Source: Paenibacillus pabuli NBRC 13638 (lineage in GTDB: Bacteria; Bacillota; Bacilli; Paenibacillales; Paenibacillaceae). From it: a stretch of DNA of 64,000 bases. The DNA lies in the NCBI RefSeq assembly GCF_001514495.1, contig NZ_BCNM01000014.1, positions 124,001 through 188,000 on the forward strand. The letters are read 5' to 3'. The notes beneath the pieces were generated by a model. It was not told where the DNA came from. It searched no databases and worked only from the letters and a program-made list of their open reading frames with translations. Shown in pieces: positions 55,025-63,674 of the stretch (position 1 is its first letter; each line of letters begins with the position of its first letter). Position numbers and translations under genes: made by a program.

Positions 55025-56840
55025 AGGTATCACCCCAATGTTGCTTGATGAACTGTTCGAACAGCGCTGCGTCCTGCAGTGTCATCTGATCCCGCATATC
55101 CGAGATACTCCCGGTGGAGATCGGAGCGATGGCGACGTAATCACCATCCCTGTACTCGATCACGTTACGAAACGTAAAACCCGCCCGCTCTTCAACGCTG
55201 TCCCCTTTATTTGCTCGCGGCAGACATTCCGTGATCCGTTCAATATACCTTCGTCCTTCCGCATCCTTCTTCATATGTACATCGAAATTAATGACACTAA
55301 CTACCTGCTCCTCAGCAATATGTTCATGTTGGAACATGCCTGTTTTGAGCAATGAGTTGCGGAGAGAGAAGACCAGATCGCGAAACGTTTTGGCATGATG
55401 AGTGAACAGAGTGAACAGACTGGCAACCTGGGACATCTGAATCATCCAAGCTGCTACTTCGTCACTTGCGACCTCACCGAGAATATTCACAGTACCATCC
55501 GTCTTTTTCTGTAGGTCCAGCCCCTGCTGACCTGAAATGTGCTCGGTCTCCCGGAAGCTTAGAATATTACGCCGACTGTATATACGCCGCAGCTGTAATT
55601 CGAAAGCCATCTCCTGTACCCGCAGGGTATACGAGGCATAAATATGCTTCACCATCGCCATAAGCAGCGTCGTTTTACCAGACCCTTGTGCTCCTGTTAC
55701 AGCTGTTATCCGACTACCTTTCATCAGATATCGCAGCAAAGTGATTGGCAGATCTGCATTATTTCCGGTAATCAGCTGTTCCAATGAAGCATTAGGAATA
55801 TCAAATTTCCGGACAAAGAAAGCCCATGATTCAGCAAAGGGAGGACGCACAACAACGACACGTGAGCCGTCCTTCATCTCATTCACCTTGTACCCATTCG
55901 CCTCCGAAAGCTGCCCTGGATAGTTGTATTTATAAATATTTTGACATACTCTTTTCAGTTCACGGATACTCCCAAAAGACAGGAAAGACAGATGAATAGA
56001 TTTTCCCTTATAGAAAATCCAGACACTTTCCATCCCACTAAGCCGTTCTTCAAGGGGAGCATCTTCGAGTCCGTCCGCTAGCAGATCGTTCCACGAAGCC
56101 GGCTGTCGCAGCCCCATATCCTGAACAGCATCCAGCATGCCGCTAACACCACCGCTAACACCATCAATACGTTGGTCCCTTATTTCATCAACTACTGAAA
56201 AGCCTTTATAATGCTGGTAGATACGTTGAACGATAATATCCGTTTTTTCTCTGAATCCCAGTTGTCTATATTCACACTCAAACACATACCGGATGTCCTC
56301 TTCCGAGATATAGTAACTCCCTCCGTCATCAGCACGTTCATCCAGCCTCAATCTGCCAAGGTCATACGTGTCAATCATGCGCGACAAAGCATCGACACCG
56401 AATTGCTGGCGGTATAGATAAAATACAATCTCAAACTGATCCTGAATCGTCAGCAACTCGGTTTCTTCAAAATAAATGACTTCATCTATATTGGACTTGT
56501 TCAAGCCTATACTGCGAGTCAGCAGATCTCCTATCAGATTTTTGACATATGTTTTGTCACTGATGCTGCCGGATACACAGCCTTTAAGAGCCTTCCGCAT
56601 TTCCGCGCGCTGATTGATTCTCCGTCGATATTCTTCCTCATGCAGTCCAGCATCAGCAAGTTGGCTGTGACTGAGCTCATGGAGTGAATGTTTCACTTTC
56701 TCTGTCAATACTTCAATCGTGAAAGAGTCTCGTTCAGGGGAACGGTTAATCTTTTGACGATTAGAAGCTCTATATTTGAACCAGACATAAGCAAGACATA
56801 ACAGCAAAATTAACATTAACCACAGGGTATTCCAAAGCAT
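55014..56840 (-). CDS. tadA: TadA/CpaF-like secretion ATPase with N-terminal membrane anchor
   Basis: A 608-residue motor ATPase of the Tad/type IV family that powers assembly. Unusually it begins with a membrane helix (NTLWLMLILLLCLAYVW, 4-20). The CpaF-like N domain follows, then Walker A GAQGSGKTT (383-391), the Asp box region VQEMAFELQLRR, Walker B-like ILGEVASDEV (453-462, where most have GEVRGxEA) and the His box TLFTHHAKT (478-486). Catalytic elements are thus kept. It starts seven bases after the CpaE-like gene and overlaps the platform gene. Confidence 0.88.
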   Translation of the reverse strand: MLWNTLWLMLILLLCLAYVWFKYRASNRQKINRSPERDSFTIEVLTEKVKHSLHELSHSQLADAGLHEEEYRRRINQRAEMRKALKGCVSGSISDKTYVKNLIGDLLTRSIGLNKSNIDEVIYFEETELLTIQDQFEIVFYLYRQQFGVDALSRMIDTYDLGRLRLDERADDGGSYYISEEDIRYVFECEYRQLGFREKTDIIVQRIYQHYKGFSVVDEIRDQRIDGVSGGVSGMLDAVQDMGLRQPASWNDLLADGLEDAPLEERLSGMESVWIFYKGKSIHLSFLSFGSIRELKRVCQNIYKYNYPGQLSEANGYKVNEMKDGSRVVVVRPPFAESWAFFVRKFDIPNASLEQLITGNNADLPITLLRYLMKGSRITAVTGAQGSGKTTLLMAMVKHIYASYTLRVQEMAFELQLRRIYSRRNILSFRETEHISGQQGLDLQKKTDGTVNILGEVASDEVAAWMIQMSQVASLFTLFTHHAKTFRDLVFSLRNSLLKTGMFQHEHIAEEQVVSVINFDVHMKKDAEGRRYIERITECLPRANKGDSVEERAGFTFRNVIEYRDGDYVAIAPISTGSISDMRDQMTLQDAALFEQFIKQHWGDTYDR

Positions 56841-56847
56841 GAGAGGT

Positions 56848-57678
56848 TCAGGCGCCCCTTTCCAGCCTCTTCAGAACGGTACGCATACCAGCACCGTCCA
56901 TAATGAAGCGAGCGAGTTCAGCCATACTTGCAGCAAAGCTCCCTTTACGAATGTCCTTATGGTCACTCAAGCCTTCCAATTGCAAGTACGCCGCCGCATC
57001 TCGACGATTGAACGCATCCAGGAATCCGGTTGTATATGGCAATACCGATATCGATCCCTTATATCGAAAGCGCCGCCGAATGTTGGTAATGCTTGCGCGA
57101 GAATGGGGGTCATACTTGTTCAATACGACATGCATGTTCCGATTATTCATGCTCTCGGGTCGGATTTCTTCAAAAAATCTCTCCAAATCCCTCATATTTT
57201 GATTCAGGTTTACAACGACATAATCAGCCTGATCCAACAGCATTTGAGCACTCGCGCCTGCCCGGTCTGCGTCCAGAAGAACCAGATCATAATATTCATT
57301 CGCTACGTCCAACAGTCTTTTTAAAGTCTCTACATGCTCCTGTGGGGAACGCTCCATCCTGTTAATTCTGCCGGTCAACAAGTCTAGACGATCTTTGAGA
57401 AGCGGCTTCGTATAATCCCTCAAATTATGCTTATTCAGACTCCCACTGATATGGAGTCGTTCAATTGCATCCCAGCCTCCCTCTTCAAAAGTAAAATCTG
57501 ACCCTGTTACTCCTATTTCACGGAGTGGCAGGGCAGCCTCTGTACTACTCCCAACCGGACCTGTATTTACAAGCAGAACTCTCGTTCTATAGTGAAGTGC
57601 CATCGCATACGCGGCGATTAATACGCTTGACGTGCTGCCCGTCCCTGCGAAAGGGCTCCAAAACGAAATGGTGCTCAT
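56848..57678 (-). CDS. CpaE/TadZ-like protein without Walker A lysine
   Basis: A 276-residue MinD/ParA-fold protein. Strand 1 and the P-loop region read ISFWSPFAGTGSTSSVLIAAYAMA, where the Lys-Thr of GKT is Ser-Thr and the deviant lysine is absent. Later ParA features remain: RVLLVNTGPVGSS, EYYDLVLLDADRAGA and MHVVLNKYD. In Tad systems CpaE/TadZ marks the assembly site. Loss of the lysine suggests a structural, non-hydrolysing role. It overlaps its upstream neighbour as ATGA and lies seven bases before tadA. Confidence 0.78.
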   Translation of the reverse strand: MSTISFWSPFAGTGSTSSVLIAAYAMALHYRTRVLLVNTGPVGSSTEAALPLREIGVTGSDFTFEEGGWDAIERLHISGSLNKHNLRDYTKPLLKDRLDLLTGRINRMERSPQEHVETLKRLLDVANEYYDLVLLDADRAGASAQMLLDQADYVVVNLNQNMRDLERFFEEIRPESMNNRNMHVVLNKYDPHSRASITNIRRRFRYKGSISVLPYTTGFLDAFNRRDAAAYLQLEGLSDHKDIRKGSFAASMAELARFIMDGAGMRTVLKRLERGA

Positions 57679-58394
57679 GCCTTCATCCTTTCTGCTTCTT
57701 TAATGGCCCGACGACTCTGGACATTTTCCCAGCCCGTCAACTGTTCCACCAATCTGCACAGCGATTTTTTATAGTTTCTTGATAATGGCGCCAGATGAAT
57801 TCGACGGTGATGCTCGTTTTCCAGCTTGACTGCTGCAGTCAACTCATCCCATGGAAGCATCAACGATTCCCCCGTCCATACAAATGGACTGCCTTCCAGA
57901 TACGCCCAGAGATATCGCGCCTCCAATTTGCAATCAACGGCATTAATCAAAATCCGTTGAAAGGGTAGTTCTGCTGGCAGAGATTGTTCTTCAAGCAATC
58001 GCCTTAGCCAGCCTTGGCCCCGTTCCAGGTTGTAACGTTCATAGTCACTGACCCAGACACGGATATCTGCCGTGAGCCACAGGTCACGTGATGCAAAGTG
58101 TGATGTTTCCATGTCGTAAAGAACGTAATCATATGCTTCCAATTGCTCACCACTCGCTTCAAGGTGACTTTCAACAGCAGTTGAGGTTACAAACTGACAG
58201 GCTATATCAAAGCCTTCAAACTCAGTAATCCGCAAAGATTGTTGACTTTCTCCGACGCCATATCCGTATTTCTGTTGTAATGTTCCATCAACCAGCATTA
58301 CACGTTTACCGGAGGTGGCTAGTATTTTGCAAAGATACAGCATCAGGTCATTCTTCTCGCATAACCCGGCAAAAATCCATGTTTGCATAGTCAT
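57675..58394 (-). CDS. Degenerate ParA/CpaE-like protein
   Basis: A 239-residue protein with a MinD-like plan but no P-loop at all: TWIFAGLCEKNDLMLYLCKILATSGKRVMLVDGTLQQKYGYG. The KRVMLVDG strand and YDYVLYDMETSHFAS strand match the second and third ParA strands, and LPFQRILINAVDC the N-K-D region. No ATP use is expected. Start is ATG 58394 (TTG 58397 and ATG 58388 are alternatives) after AAAGGAG. It lies between the CpaB-like gene and a second CpaE-like gene that it overlaps by four bases, so the two may form a heterodimer. Confidence 0.68.
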   Translation of the reverse strand: MTMQTWIFAGLCEKNDLMLYLCKILATSGKRVMLVDGTLQQKYGYGVGESQQSLRITEFEGFDIACQFVTSTAVESHLEASGEQLEAYDYVLYDMETSHFASRDLWLTADIRVWVSDYERYNLERGQGWLRRLLEEQSLPAELPFQRILINAVDCKLEARYLWAYLEGSPFVWTGESLMLPWDELTAAVKLENEHHRRIHLAPLSRNYKKSLCRLVEQLTGWENVQSRRAIKEAERMKA

Positions 58395-58457
58395 CAAAGC
58401 TCCTTTCGATTTTTTTTTTGCGTTGTTACACGAATAATAGATTGATTTTTTTACATT

Positions 58458-59480
58458 TTACTCTCCGCCTGTCAGCAAGCCTCTCTGCTCATCCGTACTT
58501 GAAGCTGACACTGAAGAATCATCGCTCCCCGTCCCTGTTGTTCCCCCCGTACCTGACCCGTCATTCCAGATGACTCCATCGGTAGATGAAGAGTTATTCG
58601 CTCCGGGACGATTATTGTATGAAACGGAGGACTGCGCAACATCCTGCTCCACACCTTGGGACGGTGCTGACAAAGAGGCAGCAAGTGAGCTTTCCAGTGA
58701 ACTTCGCACCTGTCGTGCTAACTCCACTTCAGCCCGTCGCACAAGATTCGGATCACTCTCCAGCAATTTTAGAACTTCATTATTGGCAGGATACGTCGGA
58801 ATCGCTGGGGTCTGGAACTGTGGTTCTACATAGGTCAAGGCATAGATTGAAGCTTTATGTAAATAAGCATCTACAATTGCACTTGAAAGAGAAAGAATCT
58901 CCTCCTCCGTCATCGTAATCCATAGTGTAGCTGCATTTAATCTTTCGACTTTCTTTTTGGACAGGAGAATATAGTCTTGCCCCGTTGGAAACTGAATGCG
59001 AATATCAATGATATCACCCTTCACGAGTGAAGATGGTAGCAAAACAACCTGTAGTTCACGGTTTCTTAAATCCGGCGGCGCCGGAGTATCCTCATACACC
59101 ATTTCTGTTGTGATCGCTGTTCCTTTTTTTAATTCTATTTTCGCCACCTGACCATCCATCTGTTTGGAGCTGGACCACAGATTCCTTGGCGCCTGTGCAT
59201 CCGGAACCGCAATGAGTTTGATGTCCTCTGGCAATATAGGCTCCCCCGCTTCAACATCCCGTATAGTCACCCATCCCTGTGCTCCCGAATTCCATTGTTG
59301 CATCAATTCAGCCTCTTTTTGTTCATAGGCTGATGAATAACGAGCCTCCACTTCAGACCTCGTATCACTCATGGTTTTGACATTATAAATGACATATGCC
59401 CCGAACAGCAGGCCAATCGCTCCTGCTCCCGTCAGCCCGGCATAAATCAGTTGACGGCTTTGTTTTCTTAATTTAGACAA
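58458..59480 (-). CDS. CpaB/RcpC-like SAF-domain protein
   Basis: A 340-residue protein with one N-terminal membrane helix (LIYAGLTGAGAIGLLFGAYVIYNV, about 11-34), a coiled region and a SAF domain (about 68-130: WVTIRDVEAGEPILPEDIKLIAVP, VAKIELKKGTAITTEM), followed by VVLLPSSLVKGDIIDIRIQFPTG typical of CpaB/RcpC. The last 80 residues are Ser/Gly/Thr/Asn-rich and disordered. CpaB proteins bind wall or carbohydrate and support the pilus channel. A basic start MSKLRKQSRQ precedes the helix. It lies 26 bases after the kinase gene. Confidence 0.85.
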   Translation of the reverse strand: MSKLRKQSRQLIYAGLTGAGAIGLLFGAYVIYNVKTMSDTRSEVEARYSSAYEQKEAELMQQWNSGAQGWVTIRDVEAGEPILPEDIKLIAVPDAQAPRNLWSSSKQMDGQVAKIELKKGTAITTEMVYEDTPAPPDLRNRELQVVLLPSSLVKGDIIDIRIQFPTGQDYILLSKKKVERLNAATLWITMTEEEILSLSSAIVDAYLHKASIYALTYVEPQFQTPAIPTYPANNEVLKLLESDPNLVRRAEVELARQVRSSLESSLAASLSAPSQGVEQDVAQSSVSYNNRPGANNSSSTDGVIWNDGSGTGGTTGTGSDDSSVSASSTDEQRGLLTGGE

Positions 59481-59506
59481 AAGAGGCTCTCCTTTCGCAA
59501 ACTCTT

Positions 59507-60985
59507 CTAATCATGCACTCTTTTTCTTGCAAAAAATGAACGCTTCTTGGGAAGCTGCCCAATCATATGAGTCAAAATATGAGCAAAAACCTTATCCATC
59601 TGTGGTTCCCGATCAAAGGGATCGATATGTAATGGCAGACCATATACATTGGAAGAGTCCAACGTCTTGCGCATGCGCTGAACCGCGTCAGCAGCTGCAA
59701 GCGGCAGGCAGTAGATCCATTTTTCTCGCGGATACCGGTTGTGTGAACGAACAAAAGCCCCGATCTCGGCCTGTCTCCATTCCGCACCTGAACCTATCAC
59801 AATGGGGAGGTCTGCTCTGAGAAACTCTTCAAGCCGGCTCTGGTCCTGACCACTGCCAAGATCCATTACAATGAACTGATAGCTGCCTCCAAGTAAGGAC
59901 AGAATGTCTGCTCGCCCTGATTGTTTCCAATAATGCACGCCATCCACAGCAAACTGTCTGCCAGCTGGCACAGGTTTACCCATATAAGCCACTTGTTGAA
60001 TACGAGCAAACGATTGAGACCGGGGAGACATCTCGATTACGGCCACTTTGAAGTTTTGCCGTTCTAGGTAGTGACTAATGGCTATAGCCGTATGCGTAAC
60101 TCCCACACCTGATGAGGCGCCCGTCAGAGCGATCACTCTGGTTCCTCCGCTTAGGGTCAACGTGGTTTCTGAACCCTCAGGTGCTATACCCGGTCTGCGC
60201 AGCAGTTCCTTGCGCACTTCATCTGCAGATTGAAAACGCTCATTCGGATTCACGCGCAGCAACCTTCGCACAACTGGGACATAGGTACGTGGGACATCAC
60301 TGCGAATGGAGCTCTCCACACCTTGAATCCATTCCGTATAAGCTCCACAAGTCATAAGATAGAGCAGCAATGCCCCGAGCCCGTAAAGGTCTGAACGAGC
60401 ATCCGTCTGTCCTGAGCCATATTGTTCAGGTGCAGCGAAACCAGCCGTTCCCAATTTAACCGTATCATCGACTTTTTGTGCTTTGTAGCTCCTCGCTATT
60501 CCAAAATCAATCAGTCTCACTTCATGTTCTGGTGTAATCATAATGTTAGATGGTTTCAAATCCCGATAGATGACAGGTGGGTCCTGACTATGCAAATAAC
60601 TCAATACATCCAGCAGCTGAAGTACAAACTCTATCATATGTTCAAGCGGGATCTTTCCACGACATTGCTTGAAATAATCACTTAGCGTTAATCCCTCAAT
60701 GTATTCCATGACAAGATAGGTATACCCGTGCTCATCCGGAACAAAAAAATCTACAATTTGCGGCAATCTGGGATGTCGCAGAGATGTCAGGAGAGCAGCT
60801 TCTGACTCCATACTGCCTTCATATGGCATAGCCGTCACACTTTCTTTGATCGCCCAGGTTTTGCCTGGCAGCTTCAAATCCTCTGCTTCATATACATGAC
60901 TCATTCCACCCGAACCCAGAATGGACACGATACGATATCTTCCTCCCAGCAGGCTTCCGTGCTCGAGCCTAGCCGGATGTCTCAT
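59507..60985 (-). CDS. Ser/Thr kinase fused to a degenerate ParA/CpaE-like domain
   Basis: A 492-residue cytoplasmic protein. Residues 16-260 form a Hanks-type kinase: glycine loop GSGGMSHVY (24-32), Lys47 in AIKE, catalytic loop YRDLKPSN (140-147, Tyr for His), DFG at 160-162 and AAPEQY. Residues 282-480 look like a ParA/MinD ATPase: VIALTGASSGVGVTHTAIAISHYL, in which the GKT of Walker A is VTH, then VAVIEM and FIVMDLGSGQDQS. There is no PASTA domain and no membrane helix. The ATG at 60985 follows AAGGAGGAG; the frame to 61012 lacks a site. First gene of the Tad-like operon, so it may sense state and phosphorylate other Tad parts. Confidence 0.85.
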   Translation of the reverse strand: MRHPARLEHGSLLGGRYRIVSILGSGGMSHVYEAEDLKLPGKTWAIKESVTAMPYEGSMESEAALLTSLRHPRLPQIVDFFVPDEHGYTYLVMEYIEGLTLSDYFKQCRGKIPLEHMIEFVLQLLDVLSYLHSQDPPVIYRDLKPSNIMITPEHEVRLIDFGIARSYKAQKVDDTVKLGTAGFAAPEQYGSGQTDARSDLYGLGALLLYLMTCGAYTEWIQGVESSIRSDVPRTYVPVVRRLLRVNPNERFQSADEVRKELLRRPGIAPEGSETTLTLSGGTRVIALTGASSGVGVTHTAIAISHYLERQNFKVAVIEMSPRSQSFARIQQVAYMGKPVPAGRQFAVDGVHYWKQSGRADILSLLGGSYQFIVMDLGSGQDQSRLEEFLRADLPIVIGSGAEWRQAEIGAFVRSHNRYPREKWIYCLPLAAADAVQRMRKTLDSSNVYGLPLHIDPFDREPQMDKVFAHILTHMIGQLPKKRSFFARKRVHD

Positions 60986-61010
60986 ATGGACTCCTCCTTG
61001 GTTACATAAC

Positions 61011-61082
61011 AAAAAAGGGAAAGCTCCACCGAAGCGGAACAGACCGGATAACCGGACGTGTTCACCTTCGGGATGCTTTCCC
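61011..61082 (-). terminator. Strong intrinsic terminator in the leader of the Tad-like operon
   Basis: Minus-strand GGGAAAGC / GCTTTCCC with inner CGAAG/CTTCG, GAACA/TGTTC and CCGG-TTAT-CCGG pairings, followed by TTTTTT at 61016-61011. It ends 26 bases before the kinase start codon and leaves no room for another promoter after it. Confidence 0.9.
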
Positions 61083-61110
61083 TCAACTTGTTATGGTTAA
61101 TATTGGTATC

Positions 61111-61140
61111 ATTATAGTATAAGCAATAAGGTGTTGTAAA
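61111..61140 (-). promoter_or_regulatory. Probable promoter of the Tad-like operon
   Basis: Minus-strand TTTACA, 18-base spacer, TATAAT, in the short gap after the methyltransferase gene. A start point about seven bases on would place the terminator hairpin within the leader. Confidence 0.6.
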
Positions 61141-61166
61141 GCATAAAGTTTAATGCCTTTAATAAC

Positions 61167-62216
61167 TTAATACTTAATCATATACAGCGTGATCTCTTCC
61201 CTGTTGTGGAACAACTGCTTGGAGCGTTGAATTTGCATTCTTGAGCGCTCAAATGTATCGATGACTTCCTTAATCAACGCGAGCGGCTTCTTATGCAGCA
61301 ACTTCACCGTAACAACTGCTGTTCCTCCCGATTGAAGGCTGTATAACAGGTCTGACACAAGGCGGCTCATCAGCTTCGGACTCCAACTCATATCACATAC
61401 GAGCAGATCGAATTCACCTTCGCGAAAGCGTACATCGCCTGCGTTTTTTTTCAAAAAGGTTAATTTGGGCGATTGCAGCAGGGACGCATCCATCTTCGCC
61501 GGATCAACCGCTGTAACCTCAAGCCCGCGCTCAAGCAGAAAAGAAGTCCATCCGCCCGGTGCAGCACCAATATCCAATGCTTTGTGGAAAGAAGTAAAGT
61601 CGATGCCAAATGTTTGCTCCGCCTCAAGCAATTTGAATTTGGCTCGGGAGATCTGTCCCTCCTCCTTCTGGAAACGAACAGCTCCGCCGCTCCAGTCAGA
61701 CAAATTTTGTTCAGGCCGGGATACTCCCGCGTATAACATATCATTCGCAACAAAGACAGATATCACATATTCCGCATCACGAACAACCCACTCACAGCCA
61801 AGATCATTCAGCTTCTCGGTCAACAGTTGTTTTAAAGAAGCAGCATTTTCCTGCCAGAAGGCCCCTTCAGTTTTACGAACTTGTAATGTAACATTTGTTC
61901 CTGTTAACTCGGTATGGTTTAGGACAAATGAAATTAACTTTTCCATCGCTTGTGCTGAATCTTCGGTGTTTTCCTGAAATTGAACAGGCTGAATATGCCG
62001 TAAAAACGTAGGATTAACCTCTAAAAGCTTAATCGATACCTCTTCTTTGGCAATCGGAAGACCGGCAAGCAGTATTTCACCAGGTACGAGTACCGTGCTC
62101 TTGACTGCACCAAACGTACGGCGCAATTCCTCCTGAGCGTAGGGTGCAAAACCATGATTGGCCGTGCAAATAAAACGGGAGAAGTCTCCTTCTCCCCAAG
62201 ATGACTGTGTACTCAA
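61167..62216 (-). CDS. RlmM-like / FtsJ-type RNA methyltransferase
   Basis: A 349-residue protein with an N-terminal THUMP-like region (about 1-165) and a Rossmann FtsJ domain: RAKFKLLEAE (first catalytic Lys), DIGAAPGGWTSFLLERG (SAM loop), LLVCDMSWSP (Asp), VVTVKLLHKKP (Lys), NREEITLYM (Glu). The K-D-K-E tetrad of 2'-O-methyltransferases is complete. The plan is that of E. coli RlmM, which methylates C2498 of 23S rRNA; whether this one has the same target is not known. The start is TTG at 62216 after GGAGGG. Last gene of a run from nfo. Confidence 0.85.
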   Translation of the reverse strand: MSTQSSWGEGDFSRFICTANHGFAPYAQEELRRTFGAVKSTVLVPGEILLAGLPIAKEEVSIKLLEVNPTFLRHIQPVQFQENTEDSAQAMEKLISFVLNHTELTGTNVTLQVRKTEGAFWQENAASLKQLLTEKLNDLGCEWVVRDAEYVISVFVANDMLYAGVSRPEQNLSDWSGGAVRFQKEEGQISRAKFKLLEAEQTFGIDFTSFHKALDIGAAPGGWTSFLLERGLEVTAVDPAKMDASLLQSPKLTFLKKNAGDVRFREGEFDLLVCDMSWSPKLMSRLVSDLLYSLQSGGTAVVTVKLLHKKPLALIKEVIDTFERSRMQIQRSKQLFHNREEITLYMIKY

Positions 62217-62222
62217 ATTGTG

Positions 62223-63002
62223 TTACCCTCCAGAACGTACGCGAATCCAGGGACGTCCATTATCCCATTGGATATCGACTGGAACATCGTACGTATGCTT
62301 AATTGTTTCTTGTGTTAAAACTTCATGTTTGGGACCTGCCGCAGCAATACGTCCATCGCGGATCAAGGCCACATGTGTAAACAACGGTACGATCTCTTCG
62401 ACGTGATGAGTGACATATACGACAGTGATACTACGCTTACGCAGCCGATCAATTTCGGCCAGCATGTTCTCGCGTTCATACAAATCAAGGCCGGCACAAG
62501 GCTCGTCCAGAATCAGCAATTTGGGATTTGCCATCAGTGAACGGGCAAGCATTACTTTTTTGCGCTCCCCTTGAGAAAGTGTTCCGAGCGGATGGTTAGC
62601 CAGCTTTGCAAAACCCATCTCATCAAGCAGGTTCATGGCTTTATCCTTCACATCATCCGGGATCGTTTGATAGAAACGCAAAAAAGCATAAGCTCCTGTT
62701 GCAACCACTTCCCATACCGGATCTCGCAGCGTCAGTTTTTCAATCAAGGTCTGACTGATATAACCAATGTCTTTACGAACCTCCCGAACATCGCATTGTC
62801 CATAGAGGTTGCCCAATACTTCAATGCGCCCCTGACTTGGAAACATATATCCATTCATCATTTCAAGCAGTGTTGTTTTGCCCGACCCATTGCGTCCGAG
62901 AATGGCCCAGTGCTCGCCTTCCTTGATATTCAGATGAACGTCATCCAGAATCTGATTATCTTCCCGTCTAAGAGATACATGCTCCATCGAGATAATACTC
63001 AT
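62223..63002 (-). CDS. ABC ATPase, YlmA-like
   Basis: A 259-residue ABC ATPase with Walker A GRNGSGKTT, signature LSQGERKKVMLARSL, Walker B LLILDEPCAGLD and the H-loop YVTHHVEEI. It is closest to the ModF/YlmA soluble group. No permease is adjacent, and genes on both sides are unrelated to import. It overlaps the thioredoxin-like gene by four bases and lies six bases from the methyltransferase. Confidence 0.88.
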   Translation of the reverse strand: MSIISMEHVSLRREDNQILDDVHLNIKEGEHWAILGRNGSGKTTLLEMMNGYMFPSQGRIEVLGNLYGQCDVREVRKDIGYISQTLIEKLTLRDPVWEVVATGAYAFLRFYQTIPDDVKDKAMNLLDEMGFAKLANHPLGTLSQGERKKVMLARSLMANPKLLILDEPCAGLDLYERENMLAEIDRLRKRSITVVYVTHHVEEIVPLFTHVALIRDGRIAAAGPKHEVLTQETIKHTYDVPVDIQWDNGRPWIRVRSGG

Positions 63003-63316
63003 TTTAGCACCGCCTTTCGGATTTCCCCTAACAGATGCTCGACAGAGTTCATACGATAGACCATTTTGGGCACATCATGTTCACCATCAAACAACATAAC
63101 CGCAGGGACGCTCGAAATCTGATACTGCTGAACCAGTTCAGGGATATCATGAATATTCATCTCCGTCAAAATCCCCTCAGGCAGCAAATGCTCGGCAATT
63201 TCCAGCATACGACGTGCAGCTGCGCAAGTTCCGCAGAGCGGGGTATAGATAAATACTGCCTGAGGCATGCCTTCCCATACGCCACGCATTAACATTTTAG
63301 TCGTAATCGGCCTCAT
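62999..63316 (-). CDS. Thioredoxin-like protein
   Basis: A 105-residue thioredoxin-fold protein with redox motif YTPLCGTCAAARRM (CGTC rather than CGPC) and the cis-Pro in ISSVPAVMLFDGE. No signal peptide, so cytoplasmic. The ATG overlaps the stop of the upstream receiver-like gene as ATGA; an internal ATG eight residues on is possible. Substrate unknown. Confidence 0.87.
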   Translation of the reverse strand: MRPITTKMLMRGVWEGMPQAVFIYTPLCGTCAAARRMLEIAEHLLPEGILTEMNIHDIPELVQQYQISSVPAVMLFDGEHDVPKMVYRMNSVEHLLGEIRKAVLK

Positions 63317-63654
63317 CTGCTTTCCTCTTCCGAAGCAACACGAAGCATAACCTCCCCAGACATTGGACCATTATGAACCGTGACAGAGTCTGGTTTATTG
63401 CTGTATAACAATTCGTACATCTGACGTTTGCCATACATACTGGACGTGTGCAAATAGATCTGACGCGGGAATAAACCTTCCCTGACGATGGAAGCAGCAA
63501 CTTCACCGCCATTCGGTGAATCCGGACCCAGTTCATAATCCAGGGATAAAATGTCCACGTTACCTTCCCTAAGCAGGATTAGGCATTCTTCTGCATTGGT
63601 AGCTAAAACAAACCCTTTCGGACAAGCCCGGTAATCATCCAAAAAAACATGCAT
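63313..63654 (-). CDS. Cyclic-phosphate processing receiver-like protein
   Basis: A 113-residue protein with a receiver-like plan: MHVFLDDYRACP (acid pair), VDILSLDYELG (Asp) and QIYLHTSSMYGKRQMYELL. This matches the Cyc-phosph-process receiver family predicted from gene context to act on cyclic phosphate or nucleotide ends. No output domain. GGAGAGGAGC precedes the ATG. It lies 20 bases after nfo, and four overlapping bases before the thioredoxin-like gene. Confidence 0.75.
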   Translation of the reverse strand: MHVFLDDYRACPKGFVLATNAEECLILLREGNVDILSLDYELGPDSPNGGEVAASIVREGLFPRQIYLHTSSMYGKRQMYELLYSNKPDSVTVHNGPMSGEVMLRVASEEESR

Positions 63655-63674
63655 TACAATCGCTCCTCTCCCAT

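Noticed and set aside
61011-61116. c-di-GMP (GEMM) riboswitch in front of the Tad-like operon
   Set aside because: The conserved GEMM core words are absent; the hairpin is best read as a plain terminator in the leader.
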